The notes beneath the pieces were generated by a model that saw only the letters and a list, made by a program, of their open reading frames with translations, was not told where the DNA came from and did no database searches. Source: Micromonospora costi (GTDB lineage Bacteria; Actinomycetota; Actinomycetes; Mycobacteriales; Micromonosporaceae). Taken from it: a stretch of DNA of 64,000 nucleotides. The stretch covers positions 1,054,001 to 1,118,000 of the forward strand of contig NZ_RBAN01000003.1 of the NCBI RefSeq assembly GCF_003626655.1, in the 5' to 3' direction. Positions 17,151-26,042 of the stretch are shown piece after piece. The translations under genes and the position numbers were made by a program. Position 1 is the first letter of the stretch, and every line of letters begins with the position of its first letter.

Positions 17151-18902
17151 ATGGCTTCACCCGTCGTCGACGCCGAAACCGATCCGATCGCCCGGCAGCG
17201 CCCGAGCCGGATGCCGCACACCCGCTACGAGCCCTACCAGCAGCAGTTCCACATCGACCTGCCGGACCGCACCTGGCCCACCCGTCACGTGGCCGCCGCG
17301 CCCCGCTGGTGCGCCGTCGACCTGCGGGACGGCAACCAGGCGCTCATCGACCCCATGTCGCCCGAGCGCAAGCGGCGGATGTTCCAGCTGCTGGTGCAGA
17401 TGGGCTACAAGGAGATCGAGGTCGGGTTCCCCTCGGCGAGCCAGACCGACTACGACTTCGTCCGGCAGCTCATCGAACAGGACCTGATCCCGGACGACGT
17501 GACCATCCAGGTGCTCACCCAGTGCCGGGAGCACCTGATCGACCGGACGTTCGAGTCGCTGCGCGGCGCGAAGCGGGCGATCGTGCACTTCTACAACTCC
17601 ACGTCGACGCTCCAGCGCCGGGTGGTCTTCGGCCTGGACCGCGACGGCATCACCGACATCGCCACCACGGGCGCCCGCCTCTGCCAGAAGTACGCCGAGA
17701 TCCACACCCCGGACACCGACATCCACTACGAGTACTCGCCGGAGTCGTACACGGGCACCGAGCTGGAGTACGCGCTGGAGGTGTGCAGCAAGGTCATCGA
17801 GGTGATCGACCCGACGCCGGACCGGAAGCTGATCATCAACCTGCCGGCGACCGTCGAGATGGCGATGCCCAACGTGTACGCGGACTCGATCGAGTGGATG
17901 CACCGGCACCTGCCCCGCCGGGACAGTCTGGTGCTGAGCCTGCACCCGCACAACGACCGGGGCACCGGTGTGGCTGCCGCCGAACTGGGCCTGCTGGCCG
18001 GCGCCGACCGGATCGAGGGCTGCCTGTTCGGCAACGGCGAGCGCACCGGCAACGTCGACCTGGTCACGCTGGGCCTCAACCTGTTCTCCCAGGGCATCGA
18101 CCCGATGATCGACTTCAGCAACATCGACGAGGTGAAGCGGACCGTCGAGTACTGCAACCAACTCCCGGTGCACGAGCGCCACCCGTACGCGGGCGACCTG
18201 GTCTACACGGCCTTCTCCGGCTCCCACCAGGACGCCATCAAGAAGGGCTTCGACGCGCTCACGGCGGACGCCGAGGCGGCCGGGGTGCCGGTCGACGAGC
18301 ACCCGTGGGCGGTGCCGTACCTGCCGATCGACCCGAAGGACCTGGGGCGCACCTACGAGGCCGTCATCCGGGTCAACTCGCAGTCCGGCAAGGGCGGCGT
18401 CGCGTACATCATGAAGAGCGAGCACCAGCTCGACCTCCCGCGCCGCCTCCAGATCGAGTTCTCCGGCGTCGTCCAGCAGGTCACCGACCACGGCGGCGGC
18501 GAGGTCGAGCCGGGCGCCATGTGGGAGATCTTCGCCCGCAACTACCTGGTCGACCACCAGCCCGACCCGGCGGTCACGCTGGCCGGCTACACGATCGGCA
18601 CCGCCGACGGCAAGGTCGAGATCGAGGCCCGCGTCGGTGTCGAGGGCGCGCAGCGGTCGCTCACCGCGGTCGGCAACGGTCCCATCGACGCGTACGTCAA
18701 CGCGCTCCAGTCGGTGGGCGTGAGCGTACGGGTGCTCGACTACCACGAGCACGCGCTCTCCTCCGGTGGGGACGCGCAGGCCGCCGCGTACGTGGAGTGC
18801 GAGGTGGACGGTGCGACCGTCTGGGGCGTGGGCGTGGACGCGAACATCGTCACCGCCTCGATCAAGGCCGTGACGAGCGCCGTCAACCGGGCCCGGGGCT
18901 GA
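17151..18902 (+). CDS. leuA: 2-isopropylmalate synthase
   Basis: A 583-residue enzyme that condenses acetyl-CoA with 2-ketoisovalerate, the first committed step of leucine synthesis. The TIM-barrel domain has DLRDGNQALIDPM and the metal-binding LHPHNDRGTGVAAAE and GNGERTGNVDL motifs. The C-terminal about 150 residues form the leucine-binding regulatory domain (ANIVTASIKAVTSAVNR at the end). The length and N-terminus (MASPVVDAETDPIARQRPS) match the long actinobacterial type. ATG at 17151 is preceded by GGGAGCACTCCGAG. Regulated by the upstream leader attenuator. Convergent with the drug exporter gene. Confidence 0.95.
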   Translation: MASPVVDAETDPIARQRPSRMPHTRYEPYQQQFHIDLPDRTWPTRHVAAAPRWCAVDLRDGNQALIDPMSPERKRRMFQLLVQMGYKEIEVGFPSASQTDYDFVRQLIEQDLIPDDVTIQVLTQCREHLIDRTFESLRGAKRAIVHFYNSTSTLQRRVVFGLDRDGITDIATTGARLCQKYAEIHTPDTDIHYEYSPESYTGTELEYALEVCSKVIEVIDPTPDRKLIINLPATVEMAMPNVYADSIEWMHRHLPRRDSLVLSLHPHNDRGTGVAAAELGLLAGADRIEGCLFGNGERTGNVDLVTLGLNLFSQGIDPMIDFSNIDEVKRTVEYCNQLPVHERHPYAGDLVYTAFSGSHQDAIKKGFDALTADAEAAGVPVDEHPWAVPYLPIDPKDLGRTYEAVIRVNSQSGKGGVAYIMKSEHQLDLPRRLQIEFSGVVQQVTDHGGGEVEPGAMWEIFARNYLVDHQPDPAVTLAGYTIGTADGKVEIEARVGVEGAQRSLTAVGNGPIDAYVNALQSVGVSVRVLDYHEHALSSGGDAQAAAYVECEVDGATVWGVGVDANIVTASIKAVTSAVNRARG

Positions 18903-18908
18903 CGTCGG

Positions 18909-18936
18909 CCGAGGGGTCCCTCAGGGGGCCCCTCGG
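18909..18936. terminator. bidirectional hairpin between leuA and the exporter gene
   Basis: CCGAGGGG (18909-18916) pairs with CCCCTCGG (18929-18936), extended inward by CCC/GGG across one mismatch, with a 4-nt loop. It begins 7 bp after the leuA stop and overlaps the last codons of the convergent exporter gene. Confidence 0.65.
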
Positions 18937-20429
18937 TCCGCCCGGTCCGATCGTGGCGACCCGTCCGACCGGTCGGCCGGCTGGTCTGCCCGGTCCGCCC
19001 TCGGCGGCCGGTGGACGAGCACGACGGCCAGCACGGCGCCGACCACGAGCAACCCCGCGCACCAGAGCATGGCGCCGCGGAATGCGCTGGTCAGCGCGCC
19101 GTGCTGCTCGTACCCGCTCCCGGAGAGGCCGACCAGCAACGGCAGCGCCGCGATCGCGAGCAGGCCACCGGCCCGCGCGGCCGCGTTGTTGAAGCCGCTC
19201 GCCACCCCGGCGAACCGGTCCGCGACGGCCGCCAGCACGGACGCGGTGAGCGGCGCGACCACCAGCGTCAGCCCGAGGCCGAACAGCGCGACCCCGGGCA
19301 GCACGTCCCGCCAGTACGACGCGCCGGGGCTCACACCGCGCAACAGCAGCAGCCCGGCGGCGGCCACCACCGGGCCGACGGTCAGCGGCAGCCGCGGCCC
19401 GATCCGCGCCGACAGGGCACCGGCCCGGGACGAACCGACGAGCAGCAGCACGGTCATCGGCAGCAACGCGATCCCGGTGAGGAGCGCCGACCAGCCGAGC
19501 ACGTTCTGGAGGTAGACGGCCAGGAAGAACGTGAAACCGTTGAGCGCGGCGTAGACGATCACGGTGAAGATGTTCAGGGCCGAGAAGAGGCGGCTGCGGA
19601 ACAGCACGGTGGGCAGCATCGCCGCCTCGCCCCGACGCCGTTCGAGCAGCACGAAGGCCACACCACCGACCACGCCGGCCGCCGCCGCACCCCACACCGC
19701 CGGCGCGCCGATCCCCCGGCCGGGCGCGTCGATCAGCGCGTACGTGATGCCACCCAGCGCGAGCGCGCCGAGCAGGGCACCGGCCACGTCGAACCGGCGG
19801 TGCCCCTGCCCCTCCGCGCGGGTGCGGGACACGTCCTCGTCGCAGCTCTCCGGCACCCAGCGCAGCGCGGCCAGCAGAACGAGGACGGCGAGCGGCACGT
19901 TGAGGAAGAAGATCCAGCGCCAGGAGAGCGCGTCGATGAGCCAGCCGCCGAGGAACGGGCCGAGCGCCGTGGACACTCCGGACAGCCCCGACCACATGCC
20001 GATCGCCCGGCCCCGGTCGTCGGGGTGGAAGCTCGACTGGAGCACCGACAGCGAGCCGGGGGTCAGCAGCGCGCCGCCGGCGCCCTGGAGGAACCGCGCG
20101 CCGATCAGCCAACCGGTTCCCTGGGCGAGGCCGCAGAGCACGGACGCGGCGGTGAACCAGACCACCCCGAGCAGGAAGACCCGGCGCCGGCCGAACCGGT
20201 CCCCGAGTGCGCCGCCGAGCAGCACGAACGCGGCCAGCATCAGCAGGTAGCCGTTCACCGTCCACTGGAGGTCGGCGACGGTCGCGTGCAGGTCGGCGCC
20301 GAGGTGGGGCAGCGCCACGTTGACCACCGTGCTGTCCAGGAACACCATGCCGGAGGCGAGGACGGCGGCCAGCAGCGTGCCGCGCCCGGCGGCAGTGCCC
20401 ATCCGGAGTGCGGGCGCGGGCTGGGTCAC
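18921..20429 (-). CDS. DHA2-family (14-TM) MFS multidrug exporter
   Basis: A 502-residue MFS transporter of the EmrB/QacA class. TM1 carries the antiporter signature LDSTVVNVALPHLGADL; motif A (GGALGDRFGRRRVF) follows TM2, and motif C-like GLGLTLVVAPLTASVLAA is near TM13. It probably exports hydrophobic drugs using the proton gradient. GTG at 20429 follows AAGGATGG; an upstream in-frame Met adds a non-hydrophobic 30-residue leader. The C-terminal tail is rich in Asp-Arg pairs (ADRADQPADRSD). It is divergent from the HNH lipoprotein gene; no local TetR or MarR regulator is adjacent. Confidence 0.9.
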   Translation of the reverse strand: MTQPAPALRMGTAAGRGTLLAAVLASGMVFLDSTVVNVALPHLGADLHATVADLQWTVNGYLLMLAAFVLLGGALGDRFGRRRVFLLGVVWFTAASVLCGLAQGTGWLIGARFLQGAGGALLTPGSLSVLQSSFHPDDRGRAIGMWSGLSGVSTALGPFLGGWLIDALSWRWIFFLNVPLAVLVLLAALRWVPESCDEDVSRTRAEGQGHRRFDVAGALLGALALGGITYALIDAPGRGIGAPAVWGAAAAGVVGGVAFVLLERRRGEAAMLPTVLFRSRLFSALNIFTVIVYAALNGFTFFLAVYLQNVLGWSALLTGIALLPMTVLLLVGSSRAGALSARIGPRLPLTVGPVVAAAGLLLLRGVSPGASYWRDVLPGVALFGLGLTLVVAPLTASVLAAVADRFAGVASGFNNAAARAGGLLAIAALPLLVGLSGSGYEQHGALTSAFRGAMLWCAGLLVVGAVLAVVLVHRPPRADRADQPADRSDGSPRSDRADRGAP

Positions 20430-20537
20430 GGCTAACCATCCTTCCTGCACGATGTGGGAGACGCCACGAAACGCCGAAACCGTGCTTGGGTACTGTGCGG
20501 GATCGCCGGGAGCCCGCAAGCTGGAGAGGTGTCGTCT

Positions 20538-21200
20538 GTGCGTACCAGATCACGACCGCGCGCGGCGCTGGCGGCCGCGCTCACCGCGGCGCTGGCGCTC
20601 GGCGCGGCCGGCTGCCTGGCGGTCGACGAACCGGACCCGGACGTGTCGCCGAGCGCGCGCGGCAACGCCCTGGCGATGTTGGGCCAGCTCACGGTGGCCG
20701 GCGCTGGGTCGATGAAGGGTTACAGCCGGGAGCGGTTCCCGCACTGGCGCGACACCGGCACCAACTGTGACGTGCGCGACACCGTCCTGAAGCGTGACGG
20801 GAAGAACATCAAGCTCTCCGGCTGCAACGTGGTGGCCGGCCGCTGGGAAAGCGCGTACGACGGGCGCGTCTTCACCGATCCGTCCGACGTGGATATCGAC
20901 CACGTGGTCCCGCTCGCCAACGCGTGGCGCTCGGGCGCCGACGAGTGGGACGACGCGAAGCGGGGCGACTTCGCGAACGACACGACGAGACCGCAGCTCA
21001 TCGCGGTTTCCGCCTCCTCCAACCGGGCAAAGGGTGACCAGGACCCGTCCCAGTGGAAACCGGCGAACCGGTCGTACTGGTGCCAGTACGCCGAGAACTG
21101 GGTGACGGTCAAGCATCACTGGCGGCTGACGGTGACCAGCGCCGAGAAGGCCACCCTGACCGACATGTTGGAGGGCTGCACATGGGCGAGCAAGCCGTGA
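20538..21200 (+). CDS. exported HNH endonuclease-family lipoprotein
   Basis: A 220-residue protein with a lipoprotein signal (lipobox GAAGC, C26) and an HNH nuclease fold of the DUF1524/GmrSD C-terminal type. The core is D119-I-D-H122-VVPLANAW, then the helix SGADEWDDAKRGDFANDTTRPQLIAVSASSNRAKGDQDPSQW, where N and K complete the metal-finger pattern. Two cysteines (C77, C96) could form a disulphide. It is therefore a predicted surface nuclease, perhaps for nutrient DNA or competition (inference). GTG at 20538 has GAGAGG 8 nt upstream. Overlaps the next gene by 19 bp. Confidence 0.85.
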   Translation: MRTRSRPRAALAAALTAALALGAAGCLAVDEPDPDVSPSARGNALAMLGQLTVAGAGSMKGYSRERFPHWRDTGTNCDVRDTVLKRDGKNIKLSGCNVVAGRWESAYDGRVFTDPSDVDIDHVVPLANAWRSGADEWDDAKRGDFANDTTRPQLIAVSASSNRAKGDQDPSQWKPANRSYWCQYAENWVTVKHHWRLTVTSAEKATLTDMLEGCTWASKP

Positions 21201-21646
21201 CGGGGCCGGAGTCGACGACGGCCGGCATGACAGCGGACGGCAGCGCCGCGCCGGGCGCGGTGCCGGGCGCGGGCATGAACGCCGACGGGCCGCCGGCGGC
21301 CACCGCGGCGGTGCCGGGCGCCGGGATGCAGGCAGACGCGGAGAGCGGCACCGCCGGGGGCGGCGCCGGTGTCGCCGGCACCGGTGTCGCCGGCGCGCCG
21401 CAGAGCCGCACCGCCGACATCGTGCCGGGCCCGGGCGGGGTGATGACCGACGAGGTCGGCGTCGTCACGGGCGAGCTGACCCTGCGCAGCGAGTACGTCG
21501 ACGGCCAGGTCCGGCTCACCGTGCAGTACAAGGACGCCGACGAGTGGTACGCGGTGACCGGCGGCCGCGCCGCGTTGGCCGACCCGGCCGGCCTGGACGC
21601 CGTACACACCATCGCCGTGGGCCTGCTCAACCGCCCGGAGGGCTGA
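21182..21646 (+). CDS. hypothetical protein translationally coupled to the HNH nuclease gene
   Basis: A 154-residue protein of unknown family. The first about 85 residues are low-complexity with repeats of A-x-PGAGMxADG. The last about 70 residues form a compact domain (TDEVGVVTGELTLRSEYVDG, then VRLTVQYKDADEWYAVTG) ending in a helix. No signal peptide or membrane segment. ATG at 21182 has GGAGG 7 nt upstream and overlaps the nuclease gene by 19 bp; a GTG at 21197 in a GTGA stop-start overlap is the alternative. A role as a partner or immunity protein for the nuclease is possible but unproven. Confidence 0.65.
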   Translation: MGEQAVTGPESTTAGMTADGSAAPGAVPGAGMNADGPPAATAAVPGAGMQADAESGTAGGGAGVAGTGVAGAPQSRTADIVPGPGGVMTDEVGVVTGELTLRSEYVDGQVRLTVQYKDADEWYAVTGGRAALADPAGLDAVHTIAVGLLNRPEG

Positions 21647-21666
21647 GTCCCCGGCCCCCAGCCGTC

Positions 21667-21735
21667 GATCATGCACCTGTGGTGGGGGACGGACGGGGTG
21701 TATCACCCCACGTCGGGCACCACAACTGCATGATC
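21667..21735. repeat. GATC-bounded intergenic palindrome, family B copy 1
   Basis: Arms of 18 nt at 21667-21684 and 21718-21735 match at 16 positions; the right arm is the complement of GATCATGCAGTTGTGGTG. It stands between convergent genes. The second copy (28965-29034) has perfect arms of the same sequence, with a different loop. Confidence 0.85.
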
Positions 21736-21803
21736 GCCGAGTCGGTGTGGGGCGCGCCCGGGCCGGGCCGGCCAACCCGTGGCCGGCCCGGTCCCTTCGA
21801 CGG

Positions 21804-22901
21804 TCAGGGCGTGGGGATCAGTTCGCCCGGGTCGCCGGGGAGGTCGCCGTCGACCGGCCGGACCAGCTCCGGCTCGACCTCGTGCGGCCGGATCCGCCCG
21901 GCCTCGATGTCCTCCGCGTAGTGGCAGGCCACCCGGTGCCCGGCGGTCACCTCGCGCAGCGCCGGCCGTTCGTCGCCGCAGCGCGTCGGCTGCGCCCACG
22001 GGCAGCGGGTGTGGAACCGGCACCCGGCCGGCGGGTTCGACGGCGAGGGCAGGTCGCCGGCCAGGAGGATCCGCTCCCGCCGGTCCTCCACCAGGGGGTC
22101 CGGCACCGGCACCGCCGACATGAGCGCCCGGGTGTACGGGTGCAGCGGCTCGCGGTACAGATCCTCGCTGGACGCCTCCTCGACGAGCCCGCCCAGGTAC
22201 ATGACCCCGACGGTGTCCGAGATGTGCCGGACCACCGCCAGGTCGTGGGCGATGATCAGGTACGTGAGGCCGCGCTCGGTCTGCAGGTCCTTCAGCAGGT
22301 TGAGCACCTGCGCCTGGATCGACACGTCGAGCGCGGAGACCGGCTCGTCGGCCACGATGAGGTCCGGGTTGAGCACCAGCGCCCGGGCGATGCCGATGCG
22401 CTGGCGCTGGCCGCCGGAGAACTCGTGCGGGTACTTGGTGAGCGCCGAGGCGGGCAGGCCGACCGCCTCCAGCGTCTCGCGCAGCCGCCGGTTGGTCTCC
22501 GCCTTGTCCTTGGCCAGCCCGTGCGCCTTGAGCCCCTCGACCAGCAGCGACTCCACCGACTGGCGGGGGTCCAGACTGGACAGCGGGTCCTGGAAGATCA
22601 TCTGCATCCGGCGGCGGGCCCGGCGCATCGTCTCGCCCTTGAGCGCTCGGACGTCGGTGCCGTCGAAGACGATCTCACCGTCGGTCGGCTCGACCAGCCG
22701 CAGCAGGCCACGACCCAGCGTCGACTTGCCGCAGCCGGATTCGCCGACCAGCCCGTACGTCTCGCCCGCGTTGATGGACAGCGAGACGCCGTCCACCGCG
22801 TAGACGTACCCGACGGTGCGGTCGACGAGCAGGCCGCTCTTGATCGGGAAGTGGACCTTGACGTCACGCAGTTCGACCAGTGGTCCGGTCCGCTCGGTCA
22901 C
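21804..22901 (-). CDS. peptide ABC importer ATPase (DppF/OppF type)
   Basis: A 365-residue ATP-binding subunit that powers dipeptide/oligopeptide import. Walker A GESGCGKS, signature SGGQRQRIGIARAL and Walker B LIVADEPVSALD are all intact. The C-terminal oligopeptide extension has the conserved cysteine set C-RFHTRC-x7-C and a later C, known to bind an iron-sulphur cluster in this family. GTG at 22901 overlaps the stop of the upstream ATPase gene as GTGA with GAGGAGG before it, so translation is coupled. Last gene of the importer operon; a family B palindrome follows. Confidence 0.93.
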   Translation of the reverse strand: MTERTGPLVELRDVKVHFPIKSGLLVDRTVGYVYAVDGVSLSINAGETYGLVGESGCGKSTLGRGLLRLVEPTDGEIVFDGTDVRALKGETMRRARRRMQMIFQDPLSSLDPRQSVESLLVEGLKAHGLAKDKAETNRRLRETLEAVGLPASALTKYPHEFSGGQRQRIGIARALVLNPDLIVADEPVSALDVSIQAQVLNLLKDLQTERGLTYLIIAHDLAVVRHISDTVGVMYLGGLVEEASSEDLYREPLHPYTRALMSAVPVPDPLVEDRRERILLAGDLPSPSNPPAGCRFHTRCPWAQPTRCGDERPALREVTAGHRVACHYAEDIEAGRIRPHEVEPELVRPVDGDLPGDPGELIPTP

Positions 22902-23884
22902 GGTACCGCCACCTCCTCGGAAACGGGGTTGTTGCAGCGCAGGTCGCCGCCGGTGGCGGTGGGCTCGAGCGGGGGCGGCCCTTCGAGGCACGCGTCGACA
23001 ACGTTGTCGCATCGCGGCGCGAAGGCGCAGCCCTCGGTCCACGGGATGTTGTCGGCCACCGAGCCGCGGATGGCGTGCAGCCGCTCGCCGCGGATCGAGT
23101 CGAGCCGGGGCACGGAGTTCAGCAGCCCGTGGGTGTACGGGTGGCGGGGCTGCCCGAACAGCTCGTGCCGGCGGGCCCGCTCCACCACCTTGCCGCCGTA
23201 GAGCACATTGACCGTGTCGCAGAGGCCGGCCACCACACCGAGGTCGTGAGTGATCATGATGAGCGCGGTCCCGGTGTCGTCCACCAACTGCTTGAGCAGC
23301 GTCAGGATCTGCGCCTGGATGGTCACGTCCAGCGCCGTGGTCGGCTCGTCGGCGATGAGCAGGCGCGGCTTGCAGGCGAGGGCGATCGCGATCAGCGCCC
23401 GCTGCCGCATACCGCCGGAGATCTGGTGCGGGTACTCCTTGAGCCGCCGGTCCGGGTCGGGGATGCCGACCGCGTCCAACAGTTCGCGCGCCTCCCGCAG
23501 CGCCTGCTTGCGCTCCCGGCCCTGGTGCCGCTCCAGCACCTCGGCCACCTGGACGCCGATCGGGATGACCGGGTTCAGAGAGGACAGCGGGTCCTGGAAG
23601 ATCATGCCGATGTCCCGGCCGCGCCGGTCCCGCATGTCGTCCGGCCGCAGCTTGAGCAGGTCGGTGCCCTCGAAGAGGACCTCGCCGGTGACCTTGTTGC
23701 CGCGCTTGGGAAGCAGTCCCATGATCGCGAGGCTGGTCACGCTCTTGCCACAGCCCGACTCGCCGACCAGGCCGACGGTCTGCCCCGGCTCCACCGTGAA
23801 GCTGACCTTGTCGACCGCCGTGAACGGCCGCTCGCCGCGCCGCTGGAACACGACGCTCAGGTCCCGTACGTCGAGCAGGCTCAT
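22898..23884 (-). CDS. peptide ABC importer ATPase (DppD/OppD type)
   Basis: A 328-residue ATPase, partner of the next gene in one transporter. Walker A GESGCGKS, signature SGGMRQRALIAIAL (the M after SGG is typical of DppD) and Walker B LLIADEPTTALDV are present; the C-terminus has the CAFAPRC cluster-binding cysteines. It starts 43 bp after the permease gene and overlaps the second ATPase gene by 4 bp. Confidence 0.93.
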   Translation of the reverse strand: MSLLDVRDLSVVFQRRGERPFTAVDKVSFTVEPGQTVGLVGESGCGKSVTSLAIMGLLPKRGNKVTGEVLFEGTDLLKLRPDDMRDRRGRDIGMIFQDPLSSLNPVIPIGVQVAEVLERHQGRERKQALREARELLDAVGIPDPDRRLKEYPHQISGGMRQRALIAIALACKPRLLIADEPTTALDVTIQAQILTLLKQLVDDTGTALIMITHDLGVVAGLCDTVNVLYGGKVVERARRHELFGQPRHPYTHGLLNSVPRLDSIRGERLHAIRGSVADNIPWTEGCAFAPRCDNVVDACLEGPPPLEPTATGGDLRCNNPVSEEVAVP

Positions 23885-23927
23885 CGGGTCACTTCCTCAC
23901 CGTGCTGGTTTGTCCGTCGCACCGTCG

Positions 23928-24941
23928 TCACCGCCGGTTCTTCGGGTCGAGGGCCTCACGCATCGCCTCACCGAGCAGGGTGAAACCGAGCGCGACAACG
24001 ATGATCGCCAGCGCCGGGTAGTAGGCCAGCTCGGGACGCACCTCGAAGTAGCGGACGCCGGCGTCGCCGAGCATCGCGCCCCACTCGGCCCGGTCCCGGT
24101 CGGGGTCGCCGAGGCCGAGGAAGGAGAGCGACGCGGCCTCGATGATCGCGACGGAGAGCGTCAGCGTGGCCTGCACGATCACCGCCGTCATGGCGTTGGG
24201 GAGCATGTGGCGCAGGACGATGCTGCGCTTCTTGACGCCCAGCGCCCGGGCCGCGAGCACGTGGTCGCTCTCCCGCTGGGCGAGCATGGAGCCGCGCAGC
24301 AGCCGGGCGAAGACGGGCACGTTGACGATGGCCACCGCCAGGATGACCGTCCACTGGCTCGACCTGCTGGCCAGCGCGACCAGGGTGATCGCCAGCAGCA
24401 GGGCCGGCAGGGCCAGCATCACGTCGGTGACGCGCATGAGGATGTTGTCCACCCAGCCGCCGAAGGCGCCCGCGATCGCGCCGAGCAGCACGCCGATGGC
24501 GAGCCCGATGAGGGTGGCGAAGACACCGACGAAGAGCGTCTGCCGGCTGCCGTAGATGAGGCGGGACAGCAGGTCCCGGCCCAGTTCGTCGGAGCCGAGC
24601 GGGAATCCGTCGGACGGGCCGGGGATGGTGTCGGCCGAGAGCCGGCTGGTCAGTTCGTCGAAGCGCTGCACCGGGTCGTGCGGCGCGATCAGCGGCGCGA
24701 AGATCGCCACGAGCACGAAGAGCGCGATGATGGTGGCGCCGACGATCGCGGCCGGGTTGCGCCGCAGCCGGCGGAGCGCGTCGCGCAGGAGGCTCACGCC
24801 GCCCTTGCCGGCGCTGGCCTGCGCCAGTTCCTCCAGGCGCGCCTTCTTGCGGTCGCCGAGCCGTGTGACGTTCCCGCGGTCCGGGCGCTCGTCCTTGCGC
24901 CGGGGGGCCGGGGTACCGGCCTGCGTGGTGGGTTCGGTCAT
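23928..24941 (-). CDS. peptide ABC importer permease (DppC/OppC type)
   Basis: A 337-residue inner-membrane permease. After a charged N-terminal tail, TM1 is followed by APLIAPHDPVQRF, then the DELGRDLLSRLIYGSRQTL motif typical of OppC, five further helices and the EAA loop (ARALGVKKRSIVLRHMLPNA) that docks the ATPases. The ATG overlaps the stop of the DppB-like gene by 4 bp (ATGA). It forms the channel with the DppB-like subunit. Confidence 0.93.
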   Translation of the reverse strand: MTEPTTQAGTPAPRRKDERPDRGNVTRLGDRKKARLEELAQASAGKGGVSLLRDALRRLRRNPAAIVGATIIALFVLVAIFAPLIAPHDPVQRFDELTSRLSADTIPGPSDGFPLGSDELGRDLLSRLIYGSRQTLFVGVFATLIGLAIGVLLGAIAGAFGGWVDNILMRVTDVMLALPALLLAITLVALASRSSQWTVILAVAIVNVPVFARLLRGSMLAQRESDHVLAARALGVKKRSIVLRHMLPNAMTAVIVQATLTLSVAIIEAASLSFLGLGDPDRDRAEWGAMLGDAGVRYFEVRPELAYYPALAIIVVALGFTLLGEAMREALDPKNRR

Positions 24942-25945
24942 CGCACACGCACCCTCGGGTCGATGAACGCGTAGGAGAGGTCGACCAGCAGGTTGACCAC
25001 CACGAAGACCAGCGCGGCCAGCAGGATCAGCGCCTGGAGGACGGGGTAGTCCCGGCTGCCGGTGATCGAGTCGGTGATCAGGGTGCCGAGGCCGCCCCAG
25101 TTGTAGACCTTCTCGGTGAGGACGGCGCCGGAGAGCAGCGCGCCGGTCTGGAGACCGATGGTGGTGACCACCGGCAGGAGCGCGTTGCGCAGGATGTGCC
25201 GGCCCCGGATGGTGCGGTGCCGCAGGCCCTTGGCCTCGGCGGTGCGGACGTAGTCCTCGTTGAGCACGTCGAGCACGCTGGCCCGGGTCATCCGGACGAT
25301 GACCGCCAGCGGGATGGTGGCGAGCGTCAGCGCCGGCAGGATCAGGTGCCAGAGCGCGTCCGCGGCGGCGTCGAACTCCCGGGTCAGCAGTCCGTCGAGG
25401 ACGAAGAAGCCCGTGACGTTGGTGTTGTCCAACCCGATGCCGACCCGACCGGACGGCGGGAACCAGTGGATGTTCTGGGTGAAGACGTCCTTGAGCAGGT
25501 AGCCCAGGAAGAAGATCGGGATCGAGATGCCGAGCAGCGTGCCGACCACGGTCAGGTGGTCGAGGGCCCGACCGCGCCAGCGGGCGGCCAGGTAGCCGAG
25601 CGGGATGCCGAGGCCGACCGCGATGATCATCGCGGCGAGGGCCAGCTCGAACGTGGCCGGGAAGGCCCGGCCGATCACCTCGATGACGGGGTCTCCGGTG
25701 CGGATCGAGTTGCCGAAGTCGCCGGTCAGGATCCGCTGCATGAACTTGCCGTACTGCACGTAGATCGGCTGGTCGTAGCCGAGCGCCTTGGTCAGCAGGG
25801 CGCGGGTTTCGGGGGTGGCCCGCTCACCGAGCAGCGCGTCGACCGGGCCGCCGGGCAGGTTCCGCAACCAGATGAAGATCAGCGCCGACAGCGCTATCAG
25901 CGTCACCACCAGCTGTAGCAGGCGGCGAACTATGACTCGCAACAT
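24938..25945 (-). CDS. peptide ABC importer permease (DppB/OppB type)
   Basis: A 335-residue permease with six predicted membrane helices. The N-terminus MLRVIVRRLLQLVVTLIALS and the LPGGPVDALLG motif are characteristic of the OppB branch. The EAA loop (AEAKGLRHRTIRGRHILRNALLP) and the C-terminal end DLSYAFIDPRVRVR are complete. First permease of the operon, separated from the binding-protein gene by a strong hairpin that probably sets the relative expression. Confidence 0.93.
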   Translation of the reverse strand: MLRVIVRRLLQLVVTLIALSALIFIWLRNLPGGPVDALLGERATPETRALLTKALGYDQPIYVQYGKFMQRILTGDFGNSIRTGDPVIEVIGRAFPATFELALAAMIIAVGLGIPLGYLAARWRGRALDHLTVVGTLLGISIPIFFLGYLLKDVFTQNIHWFPPSGRVGIGLDNTNVTGFFVLDGLLTREFDAAADALWHLILPALTLATIPLAVIVRMTRASVLDVLNEDYVRTAEAKGLRHRTIRGRHILRNALLPVVTTIGLQTGALLSGAVLTEKVYNWGGLGTLITDSITGSRDYPVLQALILLAALVFVVVNLLVDLSYAFIDPRVRVR

Positions 25946-25973
25946 CTCTCACACACCAGACTCTCGATGGTCG

Positions 25974-26019
25974 CGGAATCGGCCCGGGCGGGGGAAACCC
26001 CCAACCCGGGCCGATTCCG
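25974..26019 (-). terminator. intercistronic hairpin between binding protein and permease genes
   Basis: A perfect 15-bp stem (CGGAATCGGCCCGGG at 25974-25988 with its complement at 26005-26019) continues inward as GGGGG-AAA-CCCCC with a small bulge. It lacks a T-tract. In ABC importers such stems stabilise the binding-protein mRNA or partly terminate, giving more binding protein than permease. Confidence 0.8.
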
Positions 26020-26042
26020 CCTACGGCGTCAGCCGATCGGCG

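Noticed and set aside
20538..21646. Restriction-modification or phage-defence system around the HNH gene
   Set aside because: The nuclease has a lipoprotein signal, and no methyltransferase, GmrS-like ParB domain or other defence gene is adjacent.
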